From Paratissierella sp033809995 (GTDB lineage: Bacteria; Bacillota; Clostridia; Tissierellales; Tissierellaceae), in contig JAPXKQ010000055.1 in NCBI GenBank assembly GCA_033809995.1, forward strand, positions 1 through 14,178: a stretch of 14,178 nt of DNA. Direction: 5' to 3'. The notes under the pieces are model-generated. The model did no database searches and was not told where the DNA came from. It saw only the letters and a list, made by a program, of their open reading frames with translations. Each line of letters opens with the position of its first letter. Positions within the stretch are counted from its first letter, which is position 1. A program made the position numbers and the translations under genes. Shown here piece after piece: positions 8,533 through 14,160 of the stretch.

Positions 8533-8697
8533 ATGAAGTGGTTAAAAAAATTATTAGCATTTGTGGCATTTGCAATGATCTTAGGTGTGGTAGTAAATGT
8601 TGTTAAAGATCCGGGAGCTGCGAAAGGGGCCATAAATAACATTTGGAAACAAGGATGTACAAATGTAGGAGTAACACCATTTGATTTACTTCCGTAG
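8533..8697 (+). CDS. 54-residue membrane peptide, candidate pilin subunit
   Basis: Short gene encoding MKWLKKLLAF at the N-terminus, then a hydrophobic helix to about residue 24, then a short polar tail with one Cys (KQGCTNVG) ending in FDLLP. It has one of the best ribosome sites in the window and lies between tadC and the tadE-like gene, where Flp pilin genes are often found. This makes it the leading candidate for the major substrate or pilin. Against that, it lacks the Flp signature: no glycine before a mature N-terminus, no Glu at mature position 5 and no adjacent Tyr. Here the hydrophobic helix follows the basic N-terminus directly. It could be used unprocessed, or be a small membrane accessory. 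The hairpin immediately downstream (8715-8750) suggests its transcript level is set apart from later genes. No orthologue is recognised by eye. Confidence 0.75.
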   Translation: MKWLKKLLAFVAFAMILGVVVNVVKDPGAAKGAINNIWKQGCTNVGVTPFDLLP

Positions 8698-8714
8698 TTA
8701 AGTAAGATATCATT

Positions 8715-8750
8715 AATAACCTCTTCTTTACCTTTAAAGAAGAGGTTATT
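8715..8750 (+). terminator. Perfect 16-bp hairpin after the 54-codon gene
   Basis: AATAACCTCTTCTTTA (8715-8730), loop CCTT, TAAAGAAGAGGTTATT (8735-8750). The stem is uninterrupted and starts 17 bases after the stop codon. There is no U run after it beyond the TTATT of the stem itself, so it may be a partial terminator or a 3'-end stabiliser for the short upstream message, allowing some readthrough into the pseudopilin genes. Confidence 0.75.
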
Positions 8751-8773
8751 CAAAATGATGAGAGGAGATAATC

Positions 8774-8905
8774 ATGCGTAAATCCAATTTAAAAATCACT
8801 TTAAAGAGTATTTTTAAATTCACCATTAAACTCTTAATACTATGCACGTTGTTTCATTTAAGAAGGAATAGTTTAAAGAAGATGGAAGGAGATAATTGTG
8901 CTTAA
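8774..8905 (+). pseudogene. 43-codon ORF, probable decayed copy of the tadE-like gene start
   Basis: Encodes 43 residues from ATG 8774 behind an AGAGGAGAT ribosome site. The first 11 residues (MRKSNLKITLK) match the start of the next protein (MLKSVLKVTVK) at 7 of 11 positions. After an eight-residue insert, LLILCTLFHL matches MLILFTLLQL at 6 of 10. The ribosome-site region is duplicated too (GGAGATAAT before both starts). After the helix it loses similarity and ends in a basic tail. The simplest reading is a tandem duplicate of tadE that has lost most of its length. It may still be translated, and its stop overlaps the next GTG start by eight bases, so it could act as a coupling or leader peptide. 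Confidence 0.55.
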
Positions 8906-9332
8906 ATCAGTTTTAAAAGTTACTGTTAAGATGCTAATATTGTTCACATTACTTCAGCTTACTATAGTTATTAATTATTACTTTAAGGCAACTAGAGCAG
9001 TTGCACAAGTTTATACAGACGTGGCAAGAGTTGTAGCAGAAGATAATTGTTTAGATAACACAATTTTATATGGAGGAAAAACTATGTATCAAAGGCAGGT
9101 AGAGAAACTTAACAAAATTACTGCAGATACAAAATACTTAGTTTTCGAAAGTGATGCAATACAAATTCCATATACTGCAAAAGCTACTGCTCCTCAACAA
9201 AACACACAAATTCCCTTAAAAATAACAGGATATTTCAATGCTAAATTAGTAATATTTGGTACACATACAATTAAAGTTCCAATCGTTGAGGCACATGAAG
9301 TAACTGGAATTAAATATTATAGGGACAGATAG
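8898..9332 (+). CDS. TadE-like pseudopilin / minor subunit
   Basis: 144-residue protein with a basic N-terminus, one membrane helix at about residues 8-29, then a helix continuing through YYFKATRAVAQVYTDVARVVAEDN and a beta-rich C-terminal half. This build (N-terminal helix plus a small exported domain, encoded downstream of tadC) matches TadE/TadF pseudopilins, which are minor components of Tad pili. No clear prepilin cleavage motif is seen before the helix. The GTG start at 8898 has AAGGAG (8886-8891) six bases upstream; that site lies inside the preceding short ORF. The protein ends about 14 bases before the next gene. Family assignment is by architecture and position, since the sequence itself is divergent. 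Confidence 0.68.
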   Translation: MLKSVLKVTVKMLILFTLLQLTIVINYYFKATRAVAQVYTDVARVVAEDNCLDNTILYGGKTMYQRQVEKLNKITADTKYLVFESDAIQIPYTAKATAPQQNTQIPLKITGYFNAKLVIFGTHTIKVPIVEAHEVTGIKYYRDR

Positions 9333-9345
9333 GAATGGATAAGGT

Positions 9346-10035
9346 ATGAACATGTTAAAAGGTGCACTTAAATTTTTTGTAATAACAATAATAGGCATAA
9401 CCGTTGTATTAAGCAGTGTTACTATAGAACAAGCAATGCAAACTTTTGCTGTAATGAAAACATATACTGAAATATCAGCGAGAACAGCGGTAAGAAGTTT
9501 TGAAAATGAAGCCAACATATCTTTATATATGAATGGTGGTGCCATGTCTAGCTCATATAATAATTATTTAAACTGGTTAGGTACATATTCTCAAACGTAT
9601 GACGTTTCAACCTACTTAAGAAATGAATTTGCAAATGGAATAATACCTTCCAACATGGGACTTCCTTATCTTGATAAGGATAAATTATTAGAAAAGTATA
9701 AGATAATGGCTACAGCTGATTTAGATAAACTTTTAAGTGAAAGTAAAGGAACTATATATACATTTACGAATCCACGATTTGAAATCACAAATATGCAATA
9801 TGAAATGCATGATCTTACAACTGAAAATAGGTTATTTGGAGCTTCAGGAAATGATAATACATTTAATACCAATGATACAGGGGATAGACTATGGGATTAC
9901 TCAGTATATCCTTCATATACAGTAGATTTCAAGGTTACATATGATTTTAATTTTCATGTACCATTTATAAAATCCATAGTACCAAAACGAGAATTTACAC
10001 ATGAATTTACCGTAGTATACGAATTATTTAATTAG
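9346..10035 (+). CDS. TadF/TadE-like pseudopilin / minor subunit
   Basis: 229 residues: short basic start, a membrane helix at about residues 8-26, a helical extension (VTIEQAMQTFAVMKTYTEISARTAVRSF) and an exported domain of about 180 residues with many Tyr, Asn and Thr. The topology and place after the TadE-like gene fit the second minor pseudopilin of a Tad locus. Two starts are possible: ATG 9346 (AGGA 11 bases upstream) or ATG 9352 (AAGG seven bases upstream), the latter giving MLKGALKFF. The shorter form resembles the beginning of the TadE-like protein (MLKSVLKVT), which favours 9352 slightly. The exported domain has no motif I recognise; two late beta strands (VDFKVTYDFNFHVPF, FTHEFTVVYELF) resemble the terminal strands of the TadE-like protein in style. 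Confidence 0.65.
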   Translation: MNMLKGALKFFVITIIGITVVLSSVTIEQAMQTFAVMKTYTEISARTAVRSFENEANISLYMNGGAMSSSYNNYLNWLGTYSQTYDVSTYLRNEFANGIIPSNMGLPYLDKDKLLEKYKIMATADLDKLLSESKGTIYTFTNPRFEITNMQYEMHDLTTENRLFGASGNDNTFNTNDTGDRLWDYSVYPSYTVDFKVTYDFNFHVPFIKSIVPKREFTHEFTVVYELFN

Positions 10036-10040
10036 GAAGA

Positions 10041-10050
10041 AAAAGGAGGG
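10041..10050 (+). promoter_or_regulatory. Ribosome binding site fixing the TTG start at 10057
   Basis: AAAAGGAGGG six bases before TTG 10057. It supports the TTG, since the ATG triplets just downstream (for example 10091) belong to another frame. Confidence 0.8.
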
Positions 10051-10056
10051 TTCAGG

Positions 10057-11244
10057 TTGAGCGAATATCAGGAAACAGAAAAACCACTACGTGTCTTTTA
10101 CAACTTTGATGATGATGAAGATGATGATTATTATTATGATGATGACTATAATCAAAAAGAAGATAATCAAAAAGAAGATGAAAAACCTCAATCATTCAAT
10201 GAAGGTATTCAAGCTGAGGAAAATCAACCTACTAAGAAAAAATTCAGCTCTCTTTTTTCTGCCTTTAGTAAAAAAGAAAAAGTTAAGGCTAAAAATAAAC
10301 AATTAGAGAGCACATCACAAGTTACACCATCAGAGGATATACAAGTACAAGAGATACAAATAGAAGATATACAATTAGAGGATGTTCAACTAGAGGATAT
10401 ACCATCAGAGGATGTTCAACTAGAGGACATTCAAATAGAAGATGTTCAAATAGAAGATATACAAATAGAGGATGTTCAAATAGAGGATGTTCAAATAGAG
10501 GACATTCAAATAGAGGATGTTCAAATAGAGGATACACAATCAGAGGATGTTCAACTAGAAGATATTCAATCTGAAAATGTAAAAAAACAAGCAGCTATAC
10601 AATCTCAATCATTCAAATCAACAAAAAAGGCTAAGAAAGAATTTAGTAAACCCGTAATTCCTGTAGGCAGCAACGAAAAAAAAGACAAGCCTAAAAAAGG
10701 AATATTTAGTTTATTCAATAAGAAAAAAGAATCCATTAAAGAAATAAACTTAGAACAAACAATTTATAACAAAACTGCAGATATTATTGTAAAAATGTCA
10801 GTAGTAAATCAAAATAAGAATTTCTTAGTAGAGAATGGATATATTACTAAAAGTCAAAACGAATTATTAAAGGGGTATATACAAGAACAAACTAAACGAG
10901 GAATTAAAGAGTACTATATACAAGTCGCAAGACGTGAGAAATATATAACAGAAGATGAAAGTGCTGAATGCTTAACGAGATTACTCAAGAGGGAAGTGAT
11001 AAGTAAAGATAGTTTAGATATACAAGCTATTAAAAAGTTAAATACAAATTTAATCAATCACTTGTCCAACTTTTTTTATAAAGAAATAAATATAGATACT
11101 AGAGAAATAATTGTTTGCAAGGATATAAGTAGTGTATTAGCCAAACATGAAATAGAAAAGAGGTATCCAGGCTTTAACATCACAGAAATATGGCTAGTTG
11201 ATGGAGTGACTTCAGAAATTATTAATGAAATTTTAGCTGAATAA
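10057..11244 (+). CDS. Acidic pentapeptide-repeat protein with possible T2SSE_N/MshEN-like C-terminus
   Basis: 395-residue soluble protein, not recognised as a known family. The N-terminus (residues 18-42) is a run of Asp, Glu and Tyr. Residues 60-73 are a basic-aromatic motif (KKKFSSLFSAFSKK), echoed at 213-224 (KKGIFSLFNKKK). Between them lie seventeen copies of a five-residue unit of consensus (I/L/S)-E-D-(I/V)-Q at 92-176. The C-terminal 140 residues look folded: LVENGYITKSQNELLKGYI, an intervening basic stretch, then EKYITEDESAECLTRLL resemble the paired helical hairpins of the N-terminal domain of type II secretion ATPases (GspE_N/MshEN), followed by a mixed alpha/beta part ending in ITEIWLVDG. 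The CpaF-like ATPase here lacks such a domain, so an adaptor role is conceivable. No membrane helix or signal peptide is present. It lies 21 bases after the TadF-like gene and 24 before the next. Confidence 0.8.
   Translation: MSEYQETEKPLRVFYNFDDDEDDDYYYDDDYNQKEDNQKEDEKPQSFNEGIQAEENQPTKKKFSSLFSAFSKKEKVKAKNKQLESTSQVTPSEDIQVQEIQIEDIQLEDVQLEDIPSEDVQLEDIQIEDVQIEDIQIEDVQIEDVQIEDIQIEDVQIEDTQSEDVQLEDIQSENVKKQAAIQSQSFKSTKKAKKEFSKPVIPVGSNEKKDKPKKGIFSLFNKKKESIKEINLEQTIYNKTADIIVKMSVVNQNKNFLVENGYITKSQNELLKGYIQEQTKRGIKEYYIQVARREKYITEDESAECLTRLLKREVISKDSLDIQAIKKLNTNLINHLSNFFYKEINIDTREIIVCKDISSVLAKHEIEKRYPGFNITEIWLVDGVTSEIINEILAE
10330..10584 (+). repeat. 17 x 15-bp tandem repeat, pentapeptide coding
   Basis: Tandem array of 15-bp units with consensus close to GAAGATATTCAAATA or GAGGATGTTCAAATA, reading (I/L/S)ED(I/V)Q in the protein. 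The central units are nearly identical at DNA level, which indicates recent expansion or ongoing homogenisation; the outer units are more diverged (VQEIQ, LEDIP, SENVK). The unit length is a multiple of three, so copy-number change would keep the frame. Confidence 0.92.
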
Positions 11245-11253
11245 TTTACATAT

Positions 11254-11260
11254 AGGGAGG
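11254..11260 (+). promoter_or_regulatory. Ribosome binding site fixing the TTG start at 11269
   Basis: AGGGAGG eight bases before TTG 11269. The protein then begins MKKKVLLAS, the natural first strand of the receiver-like domain, which supports this start. Confidence 0.8.
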
Positions 11261-11268
11261 AAGAAATA

Positions 11269-13944
11269 TTGAAGAAGAAAGTATTATTAGCATCAGGGTA
11301 TAAGCGATTTGATGCATTTATAAAAGAAGAGCTTCAAGATTTATATGATTTTTATAGTATAAATCAATATTCAAATACAAATCAATATTCAGCAGAAGTA
11401 TTAATTAAGCATTTAAAAGAAGATAATATTCCAATTTTATTAATAGGAGAAAAGCTGCCTACAGTTAGACCATTGATAGAAGAAATAAAAGATATTATTG
11501 CCGAAATACCAAAATTAACTATTATAGTATATGCAAAAGGCGAAAAACAAAAAGATGATAAGTTTTTGAATGACCTTCTTAATATAGGAATTCGTAGATT
11601 CATTTATGGTAATGAAATTACTAGAAAAACAATTTTAGATGCTCTGGAAGGGAAAGTAACCCAGGAAGTAAAGCCAAAGGAAAAACCGAAAAAAAAGATA
11701 TTATTAGCGTCAGGGAATAAACGATTTGATACATTTATAAGAGAAGAACTTCAAGGTTTATATGATTTTTATGATATAGATCAATATTCAGCAGAAGTAT
11801 TAATTAATCGTTTAAAAGAAAATAATATTCACATTTTATTAATAGGAGAAAAGCTGCCTACAGTTAGATCACTTATAGAGGAAATAAGAGATATTATCAC
11901 AGAGATACCATCACTTACTATTGTGGTATACGCAAAAGGTGAAAAACAAAAAGGAGACGAATTTTTTAATGAACTTCTTAATATAGGAATACATAGATTT
12001 ATTTACGGAAATAAGATTAATCAACAAGTAATTTTAGATAAGTTAGAAAATGAAATAACTCCAGAAGAATACATGAAATGGAGACCTGACAAATTTAAGG
12101 TGATCAGTGAAGATGGAGAAAAATCATATGACTTTTCAAAGCTACCAACTACACCTGAAGAAATAATTGATTTGCTCATTAAATCGAACAATGAAGAGGA
12201 GATATTAGCATTATTTGAAAAACTTGCACAGGGGATAGATATAGATAAGGATAAGATGAAAAGGATTCTGGCAGGACTACCTAATCAGAAAAAATCTATC
12301 TTGCAAGGTATCATGGGTAGGAAGAATAAAGATCAAAAAGTAGATACTAAAAACATGCAAAAGATCTTAAGCAACTTATCAGAAGAAGAAAAAATAGAGT
12401 TAGGTCTAGTAGTTGAAAAGGAAGTAATAAAAGAAGTAGAAGTAATAAAGGAAGTAGAAGTAGTTAAAGAAGTAGAAGTAGTTAAAGAAGTAGAAAAAGA
12501 AGTTATCAAAAAAGAATTACCAAAATCCGCTCAAGAGATTATAGATTTATTAGCATCTGAAAATAAAGATGAGGTTTCTGTATTATATGAAAAATTAATG
12601 AATATAGTTGATAAAGAAACTCTTAAAGAAATTATTACGTCTTTGCCAGAAGATCAAAAAGGAACTATTCAAGAAGTAATACTTACAAATGCTGGATTGG
12701 ATGTAGAGGATCAATCAATTAATAACATTAGAAACCTTATAGATAGTTTATCAATAGATGAAAAAAGAGAACTTGGGCTAATAAACGAGGTAGAGGTAGT
12801 AAAAGAAGTAGTAAAAGAGGTAGAAAAAGAAGTTATTAAAAGAGAATTACCACAAACAACTGAGGAAATAGTAACTCTTCTTAATTCATCTAAAAATAAA
12901 GAAGAGCTGTCAGAAATCTTTGAGAAACTAATTCATATTATAGATAAAAGTACCCTTAAAGCAGTTCTTTTATCCTCTTCTGTACAGAACAAAGCCATAA
13001 TTCAAGATATTATCAAAAAAGAACTAGCTTCAGGTTCGATAAATAATTTAAAAAATATATTAGATACTCTTTCAGAGGAAGAAAAAAGAGAGTTAGGGCT
13101 AATAGTAGAAAAGGAAGTTATAAAAGAAGTAGAAGTAGTTAAAGAAGTAGTTAAAGAAGTAGAAGTAGTTAAGGAAATACCTACTAATAGAAGTATGGGT
13201 AGTGTAAACATAGCACTACTATCGACTGCAAGCACTGGAAAAACAGCTGTTGCTATGGCTTTATGCGATTGTATGGCAAAGCAAGGAAGGACTGTAGCTT
13301 TAGTCTCCTTAGACAATAAGAATGATCTAGAAGTAATTTTTGATCTTGAAAGTGAAGGTGAATTAAACGAGCTATTTAAGAAAGTTAAGCAAGGAATTTT
13401 TGCAGATATAGAGGATATACAAGAAAGTGCATACATAGATAATCCTTATCATATTTTTTGCGGTAAAGTAGAGGATATTGATAGTAATAGTATAGATAAG
13501 TTCTTAATATTCCTAAATTCCATCTATGATGTAGTAATAATAGATAGTGGCCAGGATATTCGCATTCAAACAGAGATCATTAATACATTAACTACAAAGA
13601 AAATGCTTGTGATTAACCAAGATATTTGTGCTATATCATCAATCAATAATACATTTAAGATGCCTATACATAGTAGATATAGCAATGATTATACTTTACT
13701 AATAAATCAATATAGAGATCAAATGCCACTTAAAGTTCAGGAAATAATTGCTGAATCTGATAATTTATCTACGATACCTAATATTTTAAAACTTAGTTTT
13801 AATGATCGAATAGTAGATGCTCGTGCTAAAGGTAAGAGTGGCTATAAAAAAGGAAATCAAGCATTTGATGAAGAGATAGAAGAAATATGCATGCAATATT
13901 TTGGAGAGATTAAGAAAAGGAAGAAGATACTTGGTATCATATAG
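11269..13944 (+). CDS. Expanded TadZ-like protein: two pseudo-receivers, three helical repeats, MinD-type ATPase
   Basis: 891-residue cytosolic protein. Residues 3-130 and 142-263 are two closely similar receiver-like domains (both contain KRFD, LLIGEKLPTVR, VYAKGEKQK, RFIYGN). The usual acidic pair is replaced (ASG) and the phospho-acceptor Asp region reads LLIGEKLP, so phosphorylation is unlikely; such atypical receivers are the N-terminal hallmark of TadZ/CpaE. Residues 292-380, 417-504 and 527-611 are three helical repeats that each start LPxxxxEI(I/V) and end EEKxELGL or DEKRELGL, each followed by a Glu/Val/Lys linker (KEVEVVKEV type). Residues 645-878 form a MinD/TadZ-like ATPase with STASTGKT (652-659, Lys658), a VALVSLDNKND strand and a Walker B YDVVIIDSGQD (Asp759). 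The P-loop keeps Gly-Lys-Thr but lacks the signature Lys and first Gly. It likely positions or scaffolds the Tad machine, perhaps pairing with the short TadZ-like protein. TTG start. Confidence 0.8.
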   Translation: MKKKVLLASGYKRFDAFIKEELQDLYDFYSINQYSNTNQYSAEVLIKHLKEDNIPILLIGEKLPTVRPLIEEIKDIIAEIPKLTIIVYAKGEKQKDDKFLNDLLNIGIRRFIYGNEITRKTILDALEGKVTQEVKPKEKPKKKILLASGNKRFDTFIREELQGLYDFYDIDQYSAEVLINRLKENNIHILLIGEKLPTVRSLIEEIRDIITEIPSLTIVVYAKGEKQKGDEFFNELLNIGIHRFIYGNKINQQVILDKLENEITPEEYMKWRPDKFKVISEDGEKSYDFSKLPTTPEEIIDLLIKSNNEEEILALFEKLAQGIDIDKDKMKRILAGLPNQKKSILQGIMGRKNKDQKVDTKNMQKILSNLSEEEKIELGLVVEKEVIKEVEVIKEVEVVKEVEVVKEVEKEVIKKELPKSAQEIIDLLASENKDEVSVLYEKLMNIVDKETLKEIITSLPEDQKGTIQEVILTNAGLDVEDQSINNIRNLIDSLSIDEKRELGLINEVEVVKEVVKEVEKEVIKRELPQTTEEIVTLLNSSKNKEELSEIFEKLIHIIDKSTLKAVLLSSSVQNKAIIQDIIKKELASGSINNLKNILDTLSEEEKRELGLIVEKEVIKEVEVVKEVVKEVEVVKEIPTNRSMGSVNIALLSTASTGKTAVAMALCDCMAKQGRTVALVSLDNKNDLEVIFDLESEGELNELFKKVKQGIFADIEDIQESAYIDNPYHIFCGKVEDIDSNSIDKFLIFLNSIYDVVIIDSGQDIRIQTEIINTLTTKKMLVINQDICAISSINNTFKMPIHSRYSNDYTLLINQYRDQMPLKVQEIIAESDNLSTIPNILKLSFNDRIVDARAKGKSGYKKGNQAFDEEIEEICMQYFGEIKKRKKILGII
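11275..11658 (+). repeat. First copy of duplicated pseudo-receiver domain
   Basis: Residues 3-130 of the 891-residue protein. Long stretches match the copy at 11692-12057 at DNA level as well, for example ATTTTATTAATAGGAGAAAA. It carries an 18-bp internal microduplication (11361-11391) absent from the second copy. Confidence 0.85.
11361..11391 (+). repeat. Short direct repeat AAATCAATATTCA, 18-bp offset
   Basis: AAATCAATATTCA occurs at 11361-11373 and again at 11379-11391, adding six codons (NQYSNT) to the first receiver-like domain. The frame is kept. Confidence 0.8.
11692..12057 (+). repeat. Second copy of duplicated pseudo-receiver domain
   Basis: Residues 142-263 of the 891-residue protein; starts KKILLASGNKRFD and ends near VILDKLENEIT, parallel to the first copy. 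High identity in both protein and DNA shows the duplication is relatively recent. Confidence 0.85.
12142..13179 (+). repeat. Three helical repeats with EVVKEV coiled linkers
   Basis: Units at 12142-12408, 12517-12780 and 12847-13101, each about 85-89 codons, with linkers at 12409-12516, 12781-12846 and 13102-13179. Shared anchors are LPxxxxEI(I/V)xLL, an (F/Y)EKL motif, IDK or VDK, an IQxxI turn in units 2 and 3, (I/L)SxLS or LDxLS, and ELGL before the linker. The linkers are tandem GAAGTAGTTAAA-like DNA encoding KEV, EVV and EVI steps, likely rigid coiled or extended rods. Confidence 0.85.
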
Positions 13945-13948
13945 CAGA

Positions 13949-13992
13949 TCAAGGTATTAATATTCAATAGTCAAGGTATTAATATTCAATAG
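13949..13992 (+). repeat. Perfect 22-bp tandem direct repeat
   Basis: TCAAGGTATTAATATTCAATAG occurs twice head to tail, starting four bases after the stop of the 891-residue protein. Each copy holds an 8-bp palindrome, TATTAATA. The repeat ends right at the ribosome site of the short ORF at 14008. It may be a chance microduplication or a paired operator. Confidence 0.85.
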
Positions 13993-14007
13993 TAAGGAGA
14001 ATATCTC

Positions 14008-14103
14008 ATGATCAGTATAATAAATAACATTAAGAAGGAATCAGGAATATCAAGAGACAATCTTCATGTATTTATACATAACCTTTTATTGGATTTATAC
14101 TAG
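14008..14103 (+). CDS. Possible 31-codon ORF of unknown function
   Basis: ATG 14008 follows TAAGGAG (13993-13999) by eight bases, a good ribosome site. It encodes MISIINNIKKESGISRDNLH and an eleven-residue hydrophobic tail ending LLLDLY, then TAG. The same frame stays open after the TAG to a TAA at 14158-14160, so it may be the start of a broken gene rather than a complete small protein. No homologue is recognised. Confidence 0.4.
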   Translation: MISIINNIKKESGISRDNLHVFIHNLLLDLY

Positions 14104-14160
14104 GTATGGATGACTTTTCATTATTTTAATTTTATAATAAAAAAGATATATGAAATATAA

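Noticed and set aside
8533..8697. Classical Flp pilin call for the 54-codon peptide
   Set aside because: No Gly/Glu/Tyr processing signature is visible, so only a candidate pilin role by position is claimed.
8514..8753. Antisense ORF across the 54-codon gene and hairpin
   Set aside because: The plus-strand gene has a strong ribosome site and clear membrane-peptide composition; the antisense frame has neither.
9737..9925. 62-codon plus-strand ORF inside the TadF-like gene
   Set aside because: Alternate frame of a well-supported gene, without its own ribosome site.
10091..10306. Plus-strand Met/Ile/Lys-rich ORF of 71 codons
   Set aside because: Out-of-frame reading of the GAT/GAA tract of the acidic protein; no ribosome site and implausible composition.
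10322..10537. Antisense ORF of repeated FEHPL-type units
   Set aside because: It is the mirror of the 15-bp repeat array; any stop-free frame opposite such an array gives a repetitive product. No ribosome site.
10330..10584. CRISPR-like array
   Set aside because: Units are contiguous 15-bp coding repeats without spacers, in frame with a well-supported gene.
13002..13436. Antisense ORF of 144 codons
   Set aside because: Ser/Thr/Leu-rich shadow of the Glu/Val/Lys linker and P-loop region on the plus strand.
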